A stretch of 64,000 nucleotides of DNA, taken from the NCBI RefSeq assembly GCF_016806065.1, contig NZ_CP032405.1, forward strand, positions 2,818,001 through 2,882,000. The letters are read 5' to 3'. This document shows positions 54,114 through 62,527 of the stretch, one piece after another (the first letter of the stretch is position 1; each line of letters starts with the position of its first letter). The translations under genes were made by a program, and so were the position numbers. The notes under the pieces were generated by a model. That model saw only the letters and a list, made by a program, of their open reading frames with translations. It was not told the DNA's origin and searched no databases. This stretch comes from Rhizobium rosettiformans. GTDB lineage: Bacteria > Pseudomonadota > Alphaproteobacteria > Rhizobiales > Rhizobiaceae.

Positions 54114-54587
54114 ATGAGCGAGAAGCGGCACGAATACCAAGTCACGGTCACCTGGCAGGGCAATGCCGGCACAGGCACCTCCGGCTACCGCGACTATGGT
54201 CGCGACCACCTGATTTCGGCCGAAGGCAAGCCGGACATTCTGGCCTCCGCCGACCCGGCCTTTCGTGGCGATCCGGCCCGGTGGAACCCGGAGGATCTCT
54301 TCCTTGCCTCGCTCTCGGCCTGCCACAAGCTCTGGTACCTGCATTTCTGCGCCGTCTCCGGCGTCATCGTCACGGCCTATGAGGATCAGGCCGAGGGCGT
54401 GATGGAGATGGATGCCAATGGCACAGGACGGTTTGTCGACGTCTTGCTGAAGCCGCGCGTTACCATCAAGCGCGGTACCTTTCCGGAGCTCGCATTGGAC
54501 CTTCATGGCGACGCGCATGAGAAATGCTTCATCGCCAATTCGGTCAATTTCCCTGTCCGCTGCGAGGCGAAGATCGTCGAGGCTTGA
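54114..54587 (+). CDS. OsmC-family peroxiredoxin-like protein
   Basis: A 157-residue protein with the two catalytic Cys of OsmC/Ohr: one in FLASLSACHKLWYLHF (about 69) and one in HEKCFIANSVNFPV (about 141). OsmC proteins reduce organic hydroperoxides. Ribosome site GGAGGG. It is divergent from the PadR-DUF2218 operon, and the palindrome lies between them, so both could share control. Confidence 0.9.
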   Translation: MSEKRHEYQVTVTWQGNAGTGTSGYRDYGRDHLISAEGKPDILASADPAFRGDPARWNPEDLFLASLSACHKLWYLHFCAVSGVIVTAYEDQAEGVMEMDANGTGRFVDVLLKPRVTIKRGTFPELALDLHGDAHEKCFIANSVNFPVRCEAKIVEA

Positions 54588-54613
54588 AGGCGCACCCGAC
54601 AAGATAGACGCAT

Positions 54614-55498
54614 TCAGAGGCGAAGCGCCGCGATCAGGGCACGAAGTGCCGGCGGTTGCTGGCGGCGGCTCGGGTGATAGAGATGCAGGCCGGGAAAGGG
54701 CACGCACCAGGCGTCGAGAACCTGGATCAGCCTTCCGTCGGCGATGTCCTCGACCACTTCCTCCTCCATCATGTAGCCGAGTGCTGCGCCGGCCCGGACC
54801 GCGGCGGCCATCAGCGGGCCGTCATTGGCGATGAACTGGCCTGACGGGCGGAAGCGAAACTCTCGGCCATCTTCCTCGAAATCCCAGGCCATCACCGCGC
54901 CGGACTTCAGTCGGAAACCGACGCAGACGTGATCCTTCAGATCCGCGGGCGTCTGCGGCGGTGGATGCCTTTCGAAATAAGCGGGCGTGCCCACGACGAC
55001 CGTGCGCAGCATCGGTCCGACAGGGACTGCGATCATGTCCTTGTCGACCGACATATGAAACCGGATACCGGCGTCGAAGCCTTCTGACACAATGTCTGTC
55101 AGCTGATCCTCGACATTGATCTCCACTTTGATGTCGGGGTGGTCGAGCAGGAAGCCCGGCAATTTCTGCATGAGAACCGTCTGCGCGGCATAGGTCGATG
55201 CCGTTACGCGAACGGTGCCGGACACGCGGTCGCGCCAATGCGCCAGCCCCGCCAACCCTTCCTCGATGCTGGCGAGCGCAGGCGATACCGTTTCCAGGAG
55301 CCGCTCGCCGGCTTCGGTCGGGGCGACGCTGCGGGTGGTCCGTGACAGGAGGCGCACATCGACCCGCGCTTCGAGATTGCGCATGGCATGGCTGAGCGCC
55401 GAGGCCGAAATGCCGAGCTTCGCCGCAGCCCGGGTAAAGCTGCGCTCACGGGCGACAGTGGCGAAGGCTAGCAGATCATTGAGCTCGTTGCGTTCCAT
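54614..55498 (-). CDS. LysR-family transcriptional regulator
   Basis: A 294-residue LysR regulator. The HTH is at about 4-60 (LLAFATVARERSFTRAAAKL, then SALSHAMRNLEARVDVRLL), followed by the effector-binding domain. It is divergent from an aldo/keto reductase with a 106-bp gap and is the probable regulator of it. The effector is unknown. Confidence 0.92.
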   Translation of the reverse strand: MERNELNDLLAFATVARERSFTRAAAKLGISASALSHAMRNLEARVDVRLLSRTTRSVAPTEAGERLLETVSPALASIEEGLAGLAHWRDRVSGTVRVTASTYAAQTVLMQKLPGFLLDHPDIKVEINVEDQLTDIVSEGFDAGIRFHMSVDKDMIAVPVGPMLRTVVVGTPAYFERHPPPQTPADLKDHVCVGFRLKSGAVMAWDFEEDGREFRFRPSGQFIANDGPLMAAAVRAGAALGYMMEEEVVEDIADGRLIQVLDAWCVPFPGLHLYHPSRRQQPPALRALIAALRL

Positions 55499-55604
55499 TC
55501 ATGCAAACTGCTCACAAGCGCATGCCGGGCGCAAGCGCTAATCGGGGCATTGAGGCCGGGCTATCTCCATGGAGTGACAGAGACCTTCCCACGGAGATAA
55601 TCAG

Positions 55605-56705
55605 ATGAGCCTCGAAAACTATCGCACTCTTGGCCGCTCCGGCCTCGCCGTGAGCCCTTTGGCGCTCGGCACAATGACATTCGGTGCCGCCGGCTGGGGC
55701 GCGGCAGAAAGCATCTCCCGCACGCTCTTCGACACCTATGTCGAGGCGGGGGGCAATTTTGTCGACACCGCCGACATCTATTCGGGCGGCCAGAGTGAAG
55801 AGATGCTCGGCCGCTTCATGGCCGAGCGCAAGCTGCGCGATCGCCTCGTGGTCGCAACGAAATCCGGCTTCGCGCGGGGAACCGGCAGTCCGCATGGCGG
55901 CGGCAACGGTAAGAAGAACATCCGTCAGTCGCTGGATGCCTCGCTGAAGCGCCTGAAGACGGACTATATCGACATGTACTGGATACATGTCTGGGACCGG
56001 ACGACACCGGTCGAGGAAGTCCTGGAGACGCTTGCAAGCGCGGTCCGTGACGGCAAAATCCTGCACTACGGCTTCTCCAACACCCCCGCCTGGTACGTCA
56101 CGCGTCTGGCGACGCTGGCGGAGGCGCACGGCCTGCCGAGGCCGATCGGGCTGCAATATGCCTATTCCCTGATCGATCGCGCCGCGGAGCTGGAGCTTCT
56201 GCCGGCCGGACAGCAGCTGGGCCTCGGCATGGTCCCCTGGAGCCCGCTTGCCGCGGGGCTGCTCACCGGCAAATACGACCGCAGCATGTTGTCAGAAGCG
56301 GACCGGATGCCGGCATTGCCGGCCGATGCGGACAACGGCGAGGGGGCACGCGAAGGGGGGCGCCTCTCCGGCGACAATCCGTTCGGCGGCATGTTATTCA
56401 CCGAGCGCAATTTTGCGATCGTCGATGCGCTGCGGGATGTCGCAGCAGACCTCGGACGACCGATGGCGGAGGTCGCTCTCGCCTGGGTCTCGACCCGACC
56501 GGGCGTGTCGTCGGTCCTGGTCGGTGCAAGCCGCCCAGAGCAATTGCTGCAGAACTTCGCCTCGCTCTCAATCACATTGGACGGCCAGCATCGGGATCGA
56601 CTGGAGGCGGCAAGTGCCTTGCCCACCCTCAACCCCTATTTCATCTTCCAGCTTCCGCCCGAGATGCGGTTTGGGGTGAAGACGCTCGACGCCTGGCGGG
56701 CGTAA
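55605..56705 (+). CDS. Aldo/keto reductase
   Basis: A 366-residue NADPH-dependent reductase. The catalytic tetrad is visible: Asp and Tyr in FVDTADIYSGGQSEEMLG, Lys in VVATKSGF and His in YIDMYWIHVWD. C-terminal SSVLVGASRPEQLLQN binds the cofactor. Next to the divergent LysR gene. A strong terminator follows. Confidence 0.92.
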   Translation: MSLENYRTLGRSGLAVSPLALGTMTFGAAGWGAAESISRTLFDTYVEAGGNFVDTADIYSGGQSEEMLGRFMAERKLRDRLVVATKSGFARGTGSPHGGGNGKKNIRQSLDASLKRLKTDYIDMYWIHVWDRTTPVEEVLETLASAVRDGKILHYGFSNTPAWYVTRLATLAEAHGLPRPIGLQYAYSLIDRAAELELLPAGQQLGLGMVPWSPLAAGLLTGKYDRSMLSEADRMPALPADADNGEGAREGGRLSGDNPFGGMLFTERNFAIVDALRDVAADLGRPMAEVALAWVSTRPGVSSVLVGASRPEQLLQNFASLSITLDGQHRDRLEAASALPTLNPYFIFQLPPEMRFGVKTLDAWRA

Positions 56706-56711
56706 ACGAAA

Positions 56712-56748
56712 CCGGGCGGCCAGTGGGCCGCCCGGGATTGTCTTTATT
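56712..56748. terminator. Strong bidirectional terminator
   Basis: CCGGGCGGCC-agtg-GGCCGCCCGG with TCTTTATTATT downstream on the plus strand and GTTTCGTTT on the minus strand, between the convergent aldo/keto reductase and AMP nucleosidase genes. Confidence 0.8.
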
Positions 56749-58249
56749 ATTGAAACGCCGTCTCGAAGAAGCTTCTGAGCTTGCGGGAATGCAGGGCTTC
56801 GGTCGGCATGGCGCCGAGCTTTTCCAGTGCCCGGATGCCGATCTGCAGGTGCTGGCTGACCTGCGTCTTATAGAAGGCGGTCGCCATGCCGGGTAGCTTC
56901 AGCTCGCCATGCAGCGGCTTGTCGGAGACGCAAAGCAGCGTCCCGTAGGGCACACGGAAGCGGAAGCCGTTAGCGGCGATGGTGGCCGATTCCATGTCGA
57001 GTGCGATGGCGCGCGCCTGGGAAAGCCGCTTGACCGGTCCGCGCTGGTCGCGCAGTTCCCAGTTGCGGTTGTCGATCGTGGCGACGGTGCCGGTGCGCAT
57101 GATGCGCTTGAGCTCGAAGCCCTCATAGCCGGTAATTTCCTCGACCGCGTCTTCCAGCGCCAGCTGCACTTCCGACAGCGCTGGGATCGGCACCCAGACG
57201 GGCAGATCGTCGTCGAGCACGTGGTCTTCGCGCATATAGGCATGCGCCAGGACATAATCGCCGAGGCGCTGGCTGTTGCGAAGCCCGGCGCAATGGCCGA
57301 GCATCAGCCAGGCATGCGGTCTGAGCACGGCGATATGGTCGGTGATCGTCTTGGCATTGGAAGGGCCGACGCCGATATTGACCACGGTGATGCCGCCATG
57401 CCCCTTTTTCTTCAGATGATAGGCCGGCATCTGCGGCAAGCGTCCGAGGGCAACGCCCTCCGTGGGCTCAGCATGACCGGATGGCGTCACGATGTTGCCG
57501 GGCTCGACGAAGGCCGTGTAGTCGCTGTTTCCGTCCGCCATCAGCTTGCGGGCATAAGCGCAGAACTCGTCCACATAGAACTGGTAGTTCGTGAAAAGCA
57601 CGAAGTTCTGGAAGTGATTGGCGCCGGTTGCCGTGTAATGCGACAGCCGCGCCAGCGAATAATCGATGCGCTGTGCCGTGAACGGCGCCAGCGGATGCGG
57701 TTCGCCGGGCAGAGGCTCGTATTCGCCATTGGCGATCTCATCATCGGTGACAGTGAGATCAGGCGTATCGAAGATGTCGCGCAGCTGCATGTCGACGAGG
57801 CCGCCGGCAGACGCCTCGACATGCGCGCCTTCCGCAAAGGCAAAATGCAGCGGAATGGGGGTTGCCGATTCAGACACCGTGATCGGCACTTGATGATTGC
57901 GCATCAGAAGCGCCAGCTGCTCTTTCAGATAATGCCGGAAGAGCTGCGGCCGGGTGATCGTCGTGGTGTAGATGCCGGGCGAGGTCACGTGGCCGTAGGA
58001 GAGACGGCTGTCGACATGGCCGAAGCTCGTCGTCTCTATGCTGACCTGCGGATAGAAGGCGCGGTATCGACCCTCGATCGGACCGCCCTTGGCCAGAGAC
58101 GAAAAGGCCTCGATCAGGAAATTCGTATTGCGCTCGTAAAGCGCCGTCAGCGCGTCGACCGCGGCCGTCGCATCTGTGAAGGCCTGAGGCGCAAAGGGCT
58201 CGGGGCTGATGGAGTTCTGGGGTGCTGGGGACAGGATTCGTGTGTTCAT
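56747..58249 (-). CDS. amn: AMP nucleosidase
   Basis: A 500-residue enzyme that hydrolyses AMP to adenine and ribose 5-phosphate. The N-terminal half is the AMP-nucleosidase-specific domain (SIETTSFGHVDSRLSYGHV), and the C-terminal half is the purine nucleoside phosphorylase-like catalytic domain (PHAWLMLGHCAGLRNSQRLG, then LDMESATIAANGFRF with the active-site Asp/Glu). Length fits the family. It appears monocistronic. Confidence 0.95.
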   Translation of the reverse strand: MNTRILSPAPQNSISPEPFAPQAFTDATAAVDALTALYERNTNFLIEAFSSLAKGGPIEGRYRAFYPQVSIETTSFGHVDSRLSYGHVTSPGIYTTTITRPQLFRHYLKEQLALLMRNHQVPITVSESATPIPLHFAFAEGAHVEASAGGLVDMQLRDIFDTPDLTVTDDEIANGEYEPLPGEPHPLAPFTAQRIDYSLARLSHYTATGANHFQNFVLFTNYQFYVDEFCAYARKLMADGNSDYTAFVEPGNIVTPSGHAEPTEGVALGRLPQMPAYHLKKKGHGGITVVNIGVGPSNAKTITDHIAVLRPHAWLMLGHCAGLRNSQRLGDYVLAHAYMREDHVLDDDLPVWVPIPALSEVQLALEDAVEEITGYEGFELKRIMRTGTVATIDNRNWELRDQRGPVKRLSQARAIALDMESATIAANGFRFRVPYGTLLCVSDKPLHGELKLPGMATAFYKTQVSQHLQIGIRALEKLGAMPTEALHSRKLRSFFETAFQ

Positions 58250-58352
58250 GGCGCATTATAGGAGACGAAATCTGACAAGCAAACGACGTCATGGGGGATG
58301 CGTCAAGATTTCTTGGCGTCGGTCTGCGACCAAGCCTGCGCCCTGGTTTCAA

Positions 58353-58523
58353 TCAGAGGCTCGGGCGGCAGCTGTTGAGGCCTGTCGGCGCGCAGCTCGC
58401 GACCAGTCCCGATGACGTGTGTCGCAGGCCCGGCTGGTTGTTGACCACGAGCTGCGCGAACATGAAGGCGAAAAGCGCCATGGTCACAGAGATGATGGTG
58501 AAGCGTCGTGCCAGCGTGCCCAT
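58353..58523 (-). CDS. Small membrane protein (56 residues)
   Basis: A 56-codon gene with an ideal ribosome site AAGGAG eight bases before its ATG. The product starts MGTLARRFTIISVTMALFAF, giving one membrane helix (about 8-27), then a polar Ser/Cys-containing tail with two Cys residues. No family is recognised. It lies between AMP nucleosidase and the DUF2147 gene, all on the minus strand. Confidence 0.65.
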   Translation of the reverse strand: MGTLARRFTIISVTMALFAFMFAQLVVNNQPGLRHTSSGLVASCAPTGLNSCRPSL

Positions 58524-58699
58524 GTCGTGAACTCCTTTGCAAACCGTTGGAGAGGTTCTAGCAAAGCCGGGCTGAATGCGGCCTGAGATCCCAATTCATC
58601 TGGCATTCAGAAGCGTTAACCGGCAGCCCGAGTTTGTTAACAAAGTCATTTTGCCAGAAGTGCAAAACGGCGTCGGTCTTGGACGGTGTTCTTGAAAAC

Positions 58700-58732
58700 G
58701 AAAAAGGGCGCCGGTTGTAGCCGGCGCCCCTT
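58700..58732 (-). terminator. Terminator of the DUF2147 gene
   Basis: AGGGCGCCGG and CCGGCGCCC form the stem with loop ttgtag. Read on the minus strand a CTTTTTCGTTTTC run follows. Confidence 0.8.
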
Positions 58733-58756
58733 CGCTGTTTTCAAACGTCGATCGCC

Positions 58757-59092
58757 TCAGAGACGCGACCAGGTCTGCGTCTTGCAGAGCACGGCCATGA
58801 CACAGCCCCGCATCTTCAGCGAATTGCCGGAGACGGAGCCGGAGCCCGCATAGGTCTTGTCGGTTTCCGGATCGGTGATCTCGCCCTTGTAGCTGTCGCC
58901 GCTGCCGGACATCTTGCCGATCTGCTTGCCGTTGTGCTTGCCGCTCTTCAGCGTCACGCAGTAAGCGCCGCCGCAGGGTGCGATCTGGGCCGTGGCGCCG
59001 GATGCCGTTTTCCAGTTGCCTTCGATTGGCTCGGCGGCCTGGGCGGTGAAGGCCGAAAGCGCAAGGGCTGCCGCAATGATGATGGAACGCAT
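58757..59092 (-). CDS. DUF2147 exported protein
   Basis: A 111-residue exported protein. Signal peptide RSIIIAAALALSAFTAQAAEP, then the DUF2147 fold: EGNWKTASGATAQIAPCGGA, YKGEITDPETDKTYAGSGSV and GCVMAVLCKTQTWSRL. Three or four Cys suggest disulfides. Small DUF2147 proteins are common in rhizobia; role unknown. Ribosome site GGAGGAGAG. A strong terminator follows. Confidence 0.9.
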   Translation of the reverse strand: MRSIIIAAALALSAFTAQAAEPIEGNWKTASGATAQIAPCGGAYCVTLKSGKHNGKQIGKMSGSGDSYKGEITDPETDKTYAGSGSVSGNSLKMRGCVMAVLCKTQTWSRL

Positions 59093-59601
59093 GGTCTGAT
59101 CTCTCCTCCCGAGATGATGGTCCTCTCCCGTGGTCGGAGACGGTCCTCTCCGCAGCCGTCCAACGGTTAAGAATTAACTTACGCACACGTAAAGGTAAAA
59201 TGCAATCCGCCGCGAAAAGCGAGCGGTGGAAAGCCTCGGATCGCAGCAAATCCTGCATTTCTGCGAATTGCCTTCCGAAATCATGGTGAAAAATCGGTTG
59301 ATTTCACAGCGTGAAGCTTTCGTAAATTTTGAGCGGAAATCCTTGGGTTGTAGGGGAAGCGATGCTTAACGGAATCCGAAGTTTACGAAGCTTTTGTACT
59401 TTGTTTTCAGCAAATTAAGGATGCATTTTAAGCGAGTTTTGAAGACCGTTTGGCATAGTGAACCCATCAAACGAGCAGGGAAAAACCCCGCCAAACCCGA
59501 CCAAAGCGAGAATGACCGGACAAAGATCCGGCGCCGTTTCGGAAGGGCCCGCAAGGGAAAACAGGGACGACCGAGAAACTAGGCAAACAGGGACAAAACC
59601 A
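59093..59601. other. Long AT-rich intergenic region
   Basis: This 509-bp stretch is the longest without a supported gene. It carries the palindromes GTTAAGAATTAAC (59166-59178) and TTACG-caca-CGTAA (59179-59192) near the DUF2147 promoter. A 7-bp inverted repeat GAAATCA/TGATTTC lies at 59277-59305. From 59270 to 59450 it is clearly AT-rich. It should contain the promoters of the DUF2147 and Sel1-like genes and might encode a small RNA; I cannot show one. Confidence 0.45.
59179..59192. promoter_or_regulatory. Second TTACG-N4-CGTAA dyad
   Basis: TTACG-caca-CGTAA lies 87 bp upstream of the DUF2147 ATG. It has the same arms as the dyad upstream of ETF-QO (34463-34476). Confidence 0.35.
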
Positions 59602-59868
59602 ATGGCACGCTTTGAAATGCACAATTCCGAAAATGCCACGATGGGTGGCGAAACCCGGGCTGATGTCTTCCGCGACATGGGTCTGATGTATGCAACCGGC
59701 CGCGGTTGCCCTGTTGACCTGGTGTCGGCACACAAGTGGCTGAACATCGCCGCGATCAAGGGCTGCGACCGCGCTGCCGAGCTGCGCGCCGATCTCGCCC
59801 AGACCATGAGCAAGATCCAGCTCGCCGAGGCGCTTCGTGCAGCCCGCGAATGGATGACCATGCACTGA
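59602..59868 (+). CDS. Small Sel1-repeat protein
   Basis: An 88-residue protein with a single Sel1-like repeat (ADVFRDMGLMYATGRGCPVDL, then AHKWLNIAAIKGC), followed by a helical tail (MSKIQLAEALRAAREWMTMH). Such single-repeat proteins occur throughout Rhizobiales and presumably act as protein-interaction adaptors. The ATG at 59602 has CAGGGAC upstream; the frame is open to 59458, but that part has no conserved features. Confidence 0.8.
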   Translation: MARFEMHNSENATMGGETRADVFRDMGLMYATGRGCPVDLVSAHKWLNIAAIKGCDRAAELRADLAQTMSKIQLAEALRAAREWMTMH

Positions 59869-59966
59869 CGAATTCCGGCCGCGACCGCGGCAGGAGAATG
59901 ACAAGAATAACCCTGAGTGGGGAACGTGGCGGGGACCTTTGGACGGGGCCAGGGCCAACACTTTTC

Positions 59967-60008
59967 AAAGACCGCGACCGGCAGGAACAAGGCCGGCGCG
60001 GTCTTTTT
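59967..60008 (+). terminator. Intrinsic terminator after the Sel1-like gene
   Basis: AAAGACCGCGACCGGC pairs with GCCGGCGCGGTCTTT (small mismatch) and a T run follows. It lies between convergent genes. Confidence 0.8.
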
Positions 60009-60021
60009 CATTGTGTAAAGG

Positions 60022-61134
60022 TCAGACGAGAGCCTTCAAGACCTTCGGCAGCGCTTCTTCGAACAGGTCGAGATCTTCGGGCAGGCCGGCCGAGACCCGG
60101 ATGCAGCGGTTGAGCGGGGCAACACCGGGCATGCGGATGAAAACGCCTTGCTCCATCAGCCCGTCGACGATCGCGCGGGCATAGACCCCATCGCGCCCGC
60201 AATCGATCGCCACGAAGTTGGTGGCAGAGGGCAGCGGGTTAAGCCCATTGGCCTTCGCGATGGTCGAGATCCGGTCGCGTGCCGCCTTGATCCGCCCCAC
60301 GACGTCCGCGAGATAGGTCTGATCGGCGAGCGCCGCGAGTGCCGCCTCGGTCGAAAGCCTCGGCATCCCGAAATGATTGCGGATCTTGTCGAAGGCAGAG
60401 ACGGTGCCAAGCGTGCCGATCCCATAGCCGACGCGGGCACCCGCCAGGCCGTAAGCTTTTGAAAATGTGCGGGTTCGGATCACGTTCGGAAGATCGATCA
60501 GCACATCGGCGGACGGGATCGAACCCTCGGGGGCGGTCTCGCTATAGGCTTCATCAAGGATGAGTAGGGTGGTCGAGGGCAGAGCGCGGGCGAAGCTGAC
60601 GATGCTGTCTTTATCCCACCAACTGCCCATCGGATTGTCGGGGTTTGCGAAATAGACGAGCGGCGCATCCTCTTGCTTCACCAATGTGAGCAACGCATCG
60701 AGATCTTCCCGGTCGTCCCGGTAGGGAGCCGTGACCAGGCGCCCGCCAAACCCGTTCACATGAAAATTGAAGGTCGGATAGGCACCGAGCGAGGTGATGA
60801 CAGGCATGCCGGGCTCGATCACCAGCCGGACGATCAGCCCGAGCAGGTCATCGATGCCTTCGCCGATCACGAAGTTCTCCGGCTTCAGTCCGAGATGTGC
60901 GGCGAGCGCCGCCTTGAGGGCATGGTTTTCCGGGTCATTGTATTTCCAGATCTCGCCTGACTTCTCGGCGATCCTGGCAAGTACGGAAGGTGCCGGGCCG
61001 AAGCCGCTTTCGTTTGCGCCGATGCGGGCGCGAACCGCAAGTCCCCGTTGCCGTTCGATGGCTTCGGGACCGACAAAGGGTACGGTTGCGGGGAGCGAGG
61101 CGGCGAGGGGTGTGAAGCGTGAAAATGCGGTCAT
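60022..61134 (-). CDS. Histidinol-phosphate aminotransferase-like PLP enzyme (HisC family)
   Basis: A 370-residue fold-type I aminotransferase. It has the N-terminal substrate region RARIGANESGFGP, the FANPDNPMGSWW motif, ILDEAYSE (Asp/Tyr for PLP) and the Schiff-base Lys in RTRTFSKAYGLAGARVGYGI (about 230). It belongs to the HisC2-like set; many Rhizobiales carry two or more. The true substrate may be histidinol phosphate or an aromatic amino acid. The start is uncertain: ATG at 61134 or 61176, neither with a strong ribosome site. Confidence 0.85.
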   Translation of the reverse strand: MTAFSRFTPLAASLPATVPFVGPEAIERQRGLAVRARIGANESGFGPAPSVLARIAEKSGEIWKYNDPENHALKAALAAHLGLKPENFVIGEGIDDLLGLIVRLVIEPGMPVITSLGAYPTFNFHVNGFGGRLVTAPYRDDREDLDALLTLVKQEDAPLVYFANPDNPMGSWWDKDSIVSFARALPSTTLLILDEAYSETAPEGSIPSADVLIDLPNVIRTRTFSKAYGLAGARVGYGIGTLGTVSAFDKIRNHFGMPRLSTEAALAALADQTYLADVVGRIKAARDRISTIAKANGLNPLPSATNFVAIDCGRDGVYARAIVDGLMEQGVFIRMPGVAPLNRCIRVSAGLPEDLDLFEEALPKVLKALV

Positions 61135-61244
61135 TGCGAAGCGGCATCCGGCGGTCGAGAGCGATCCGCTCACCATAAGAGCCGCCGCGGCCGAAGCAAG
61201 CCGGATCCGCCGGGATCAGTCCTGTTCAGCGAGAAGAGACTCTT

Positions 61245-61661
61245 TCAGCGCCCGAGCCGTGCGCCATTGCCGTTCTGGAAAGGCTTGACCGGGGCGTTGA
61301 CCGTTTCACCGAGCATGAAGTCGGCGCGGACGATCCGGTGCAACATGTGCTCGGAGATCGGCGCGATGAACTTCACGCCGACCCTGTTGCCGTTGCGATA
61401 GGCCTCAGCACATCCAATCCTGTCGGCAAGGCCGACGATCTGCAGATAATAATGAGAGGAGAGGCCAATTGCGGTCGTGAGTTCGATCGCTGCACCGCCT
61501 TGCGAAATGTCGACCACTTCGCAGCTGCGGATCGTGATGCCGGTGAGGCCGGGGCGAACCGACATCACCTTGGCCGGCCGGCGGACGTAAAAGCGCTCCC
61601 ATTTGCGCTCGTACATTTCGGAGCGTACCCCAGCCAGATGCGTCGCATTTTCCATCGCCAT
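61245..61661 (-). CDS. PilZ-domain protein
   Basis: A 138-residue protein with a PilZ fold, the c-di-GMP receptor domain. The two diagnostic motifs are visible: RxxxR in ERFYVRRPAKV (about 23-33) and DxSxxG in EVVDISQGGAAI (about 48-59). It may therefore bind c-di-GMP. The C-terminus EHMLHRIVRADF resembles the same place in the neighbouring protein. Rhizobia use PilZ proteins to control motility and exopolysaccharide. Start ATG at 61661 or 61655. Confidence 0.8.
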   Translation of the reverse strand: MAMENATHLAGVRSEMYERKWERFYVRRPAKVMSVRPGLTGITIRSCEVVDISQGGAAIELTTAIGLSSHYYLQIVGLADRIGCAEAYRNGNRVGVKFIAPISEHMLHRIVRADFMLGETVNAPVKPFQNGNGARLGR

Positions 61662-61839
61662 GACCGGCTCCCCAAACTTTTCTGTCTCACACTGTGCGCA
61701 CTAATATTTGCAGTAGCATCAATAAGATCGCTCAAATTTTACCAATACGGAATATTCGGTTTCAACGGACGTCCCGGCAAGCGCAGGCCGCGCTTCCGCC
61801 CGCAGGATAGCGCAAACGGTGATCAGCTGGCGCGAGATC

Positions 61840-62193
61840 TCAGTGGCTTGTTTCGAAGGAAAGCCTGACGACACGGTGCAGGAATTCGGGGTCGATCAAC
61901 ATGTTGAAGCCGACCGTGAGCTTTTCGGCTTCGCGGCGGATCAGAGTGCAGCCGATGTCATCGTGAATGCCGAGGATCTCCAGAAAGAAGTTCGGCGGCA
62001 CCTGGACATGCGGCGAGACGTCGAGATCGGCACCATAGAGCGAAATCGTCCGGATGAGGCAGCGCTGCGACCGCGCCATGCTGAGATGGTGGCCGACAAA
62101 CACGATCTTGCCGGGGCGATCGATCTTGAATTTCTCGAAGATCTGATCCCGAGGGATGTCCGATTTTGCGTCCGGTATCCTCTGCAAGGGCAT
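61840..62193 (-). CDS. PilZ-like protein lacking canonical motifs
   Basis: A 117-residue protein in tandem with the PilZ gene. Its layout matches (KFKIDRPGKIVFV, then LIRTISLYGADLDVSPHVQV, and LHRVVRLSFE near the end). However, RxxxR and DxSxxG are not clearly kept, so c-di-GMP binding is doubtful. The ATG at 62193 has an excellent ribosome site (GGGAGGG). The open frame upstream to 62508 has no better start. It could be a diverged PilZ or partner subunit. Confidence 0.65.
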   Translation of the reverse strand: MPLQRIPDAKSDIPRDQIFEKFKIDRPGKIVFVGHHLSMARSQRCLIRTISLYGADLDVSPHVQVPPNFFLEILGIHDDIGCTLIRREAEKLTVGFNMLIDPEFLHRVVRLSFETSH

Positions 62194-62527
62194 ATTACCC
62201 TCCCACGGTGTCAAGTTAGAATGACATGCTAGCCGATGTCCGTTACCAGATTCTGCATGCAAACCGTAAAATCCAGACGAGCTTTCAAATTGGCAAGATT
62301 TGCCAGCCACTTCGTCGGTTGGCTGTTTGTGCCGTTTTTGGTCGGGAATGCCGTAGGTAGCAATCGGCGAGGACGTACACGCCGGTGACAATGGACGGTT
62401 TCGACCGGCGAGCCCCAGGCCAACTTGACCGCAAACCGCCACAAAGCTAGGCCTTGCTGCATCGCATCGTGGCCGGTTCTCCGGCAGCGATTCTGATTTG
62501 GACGGCATAAGGCAGGGAGTGCATCAC

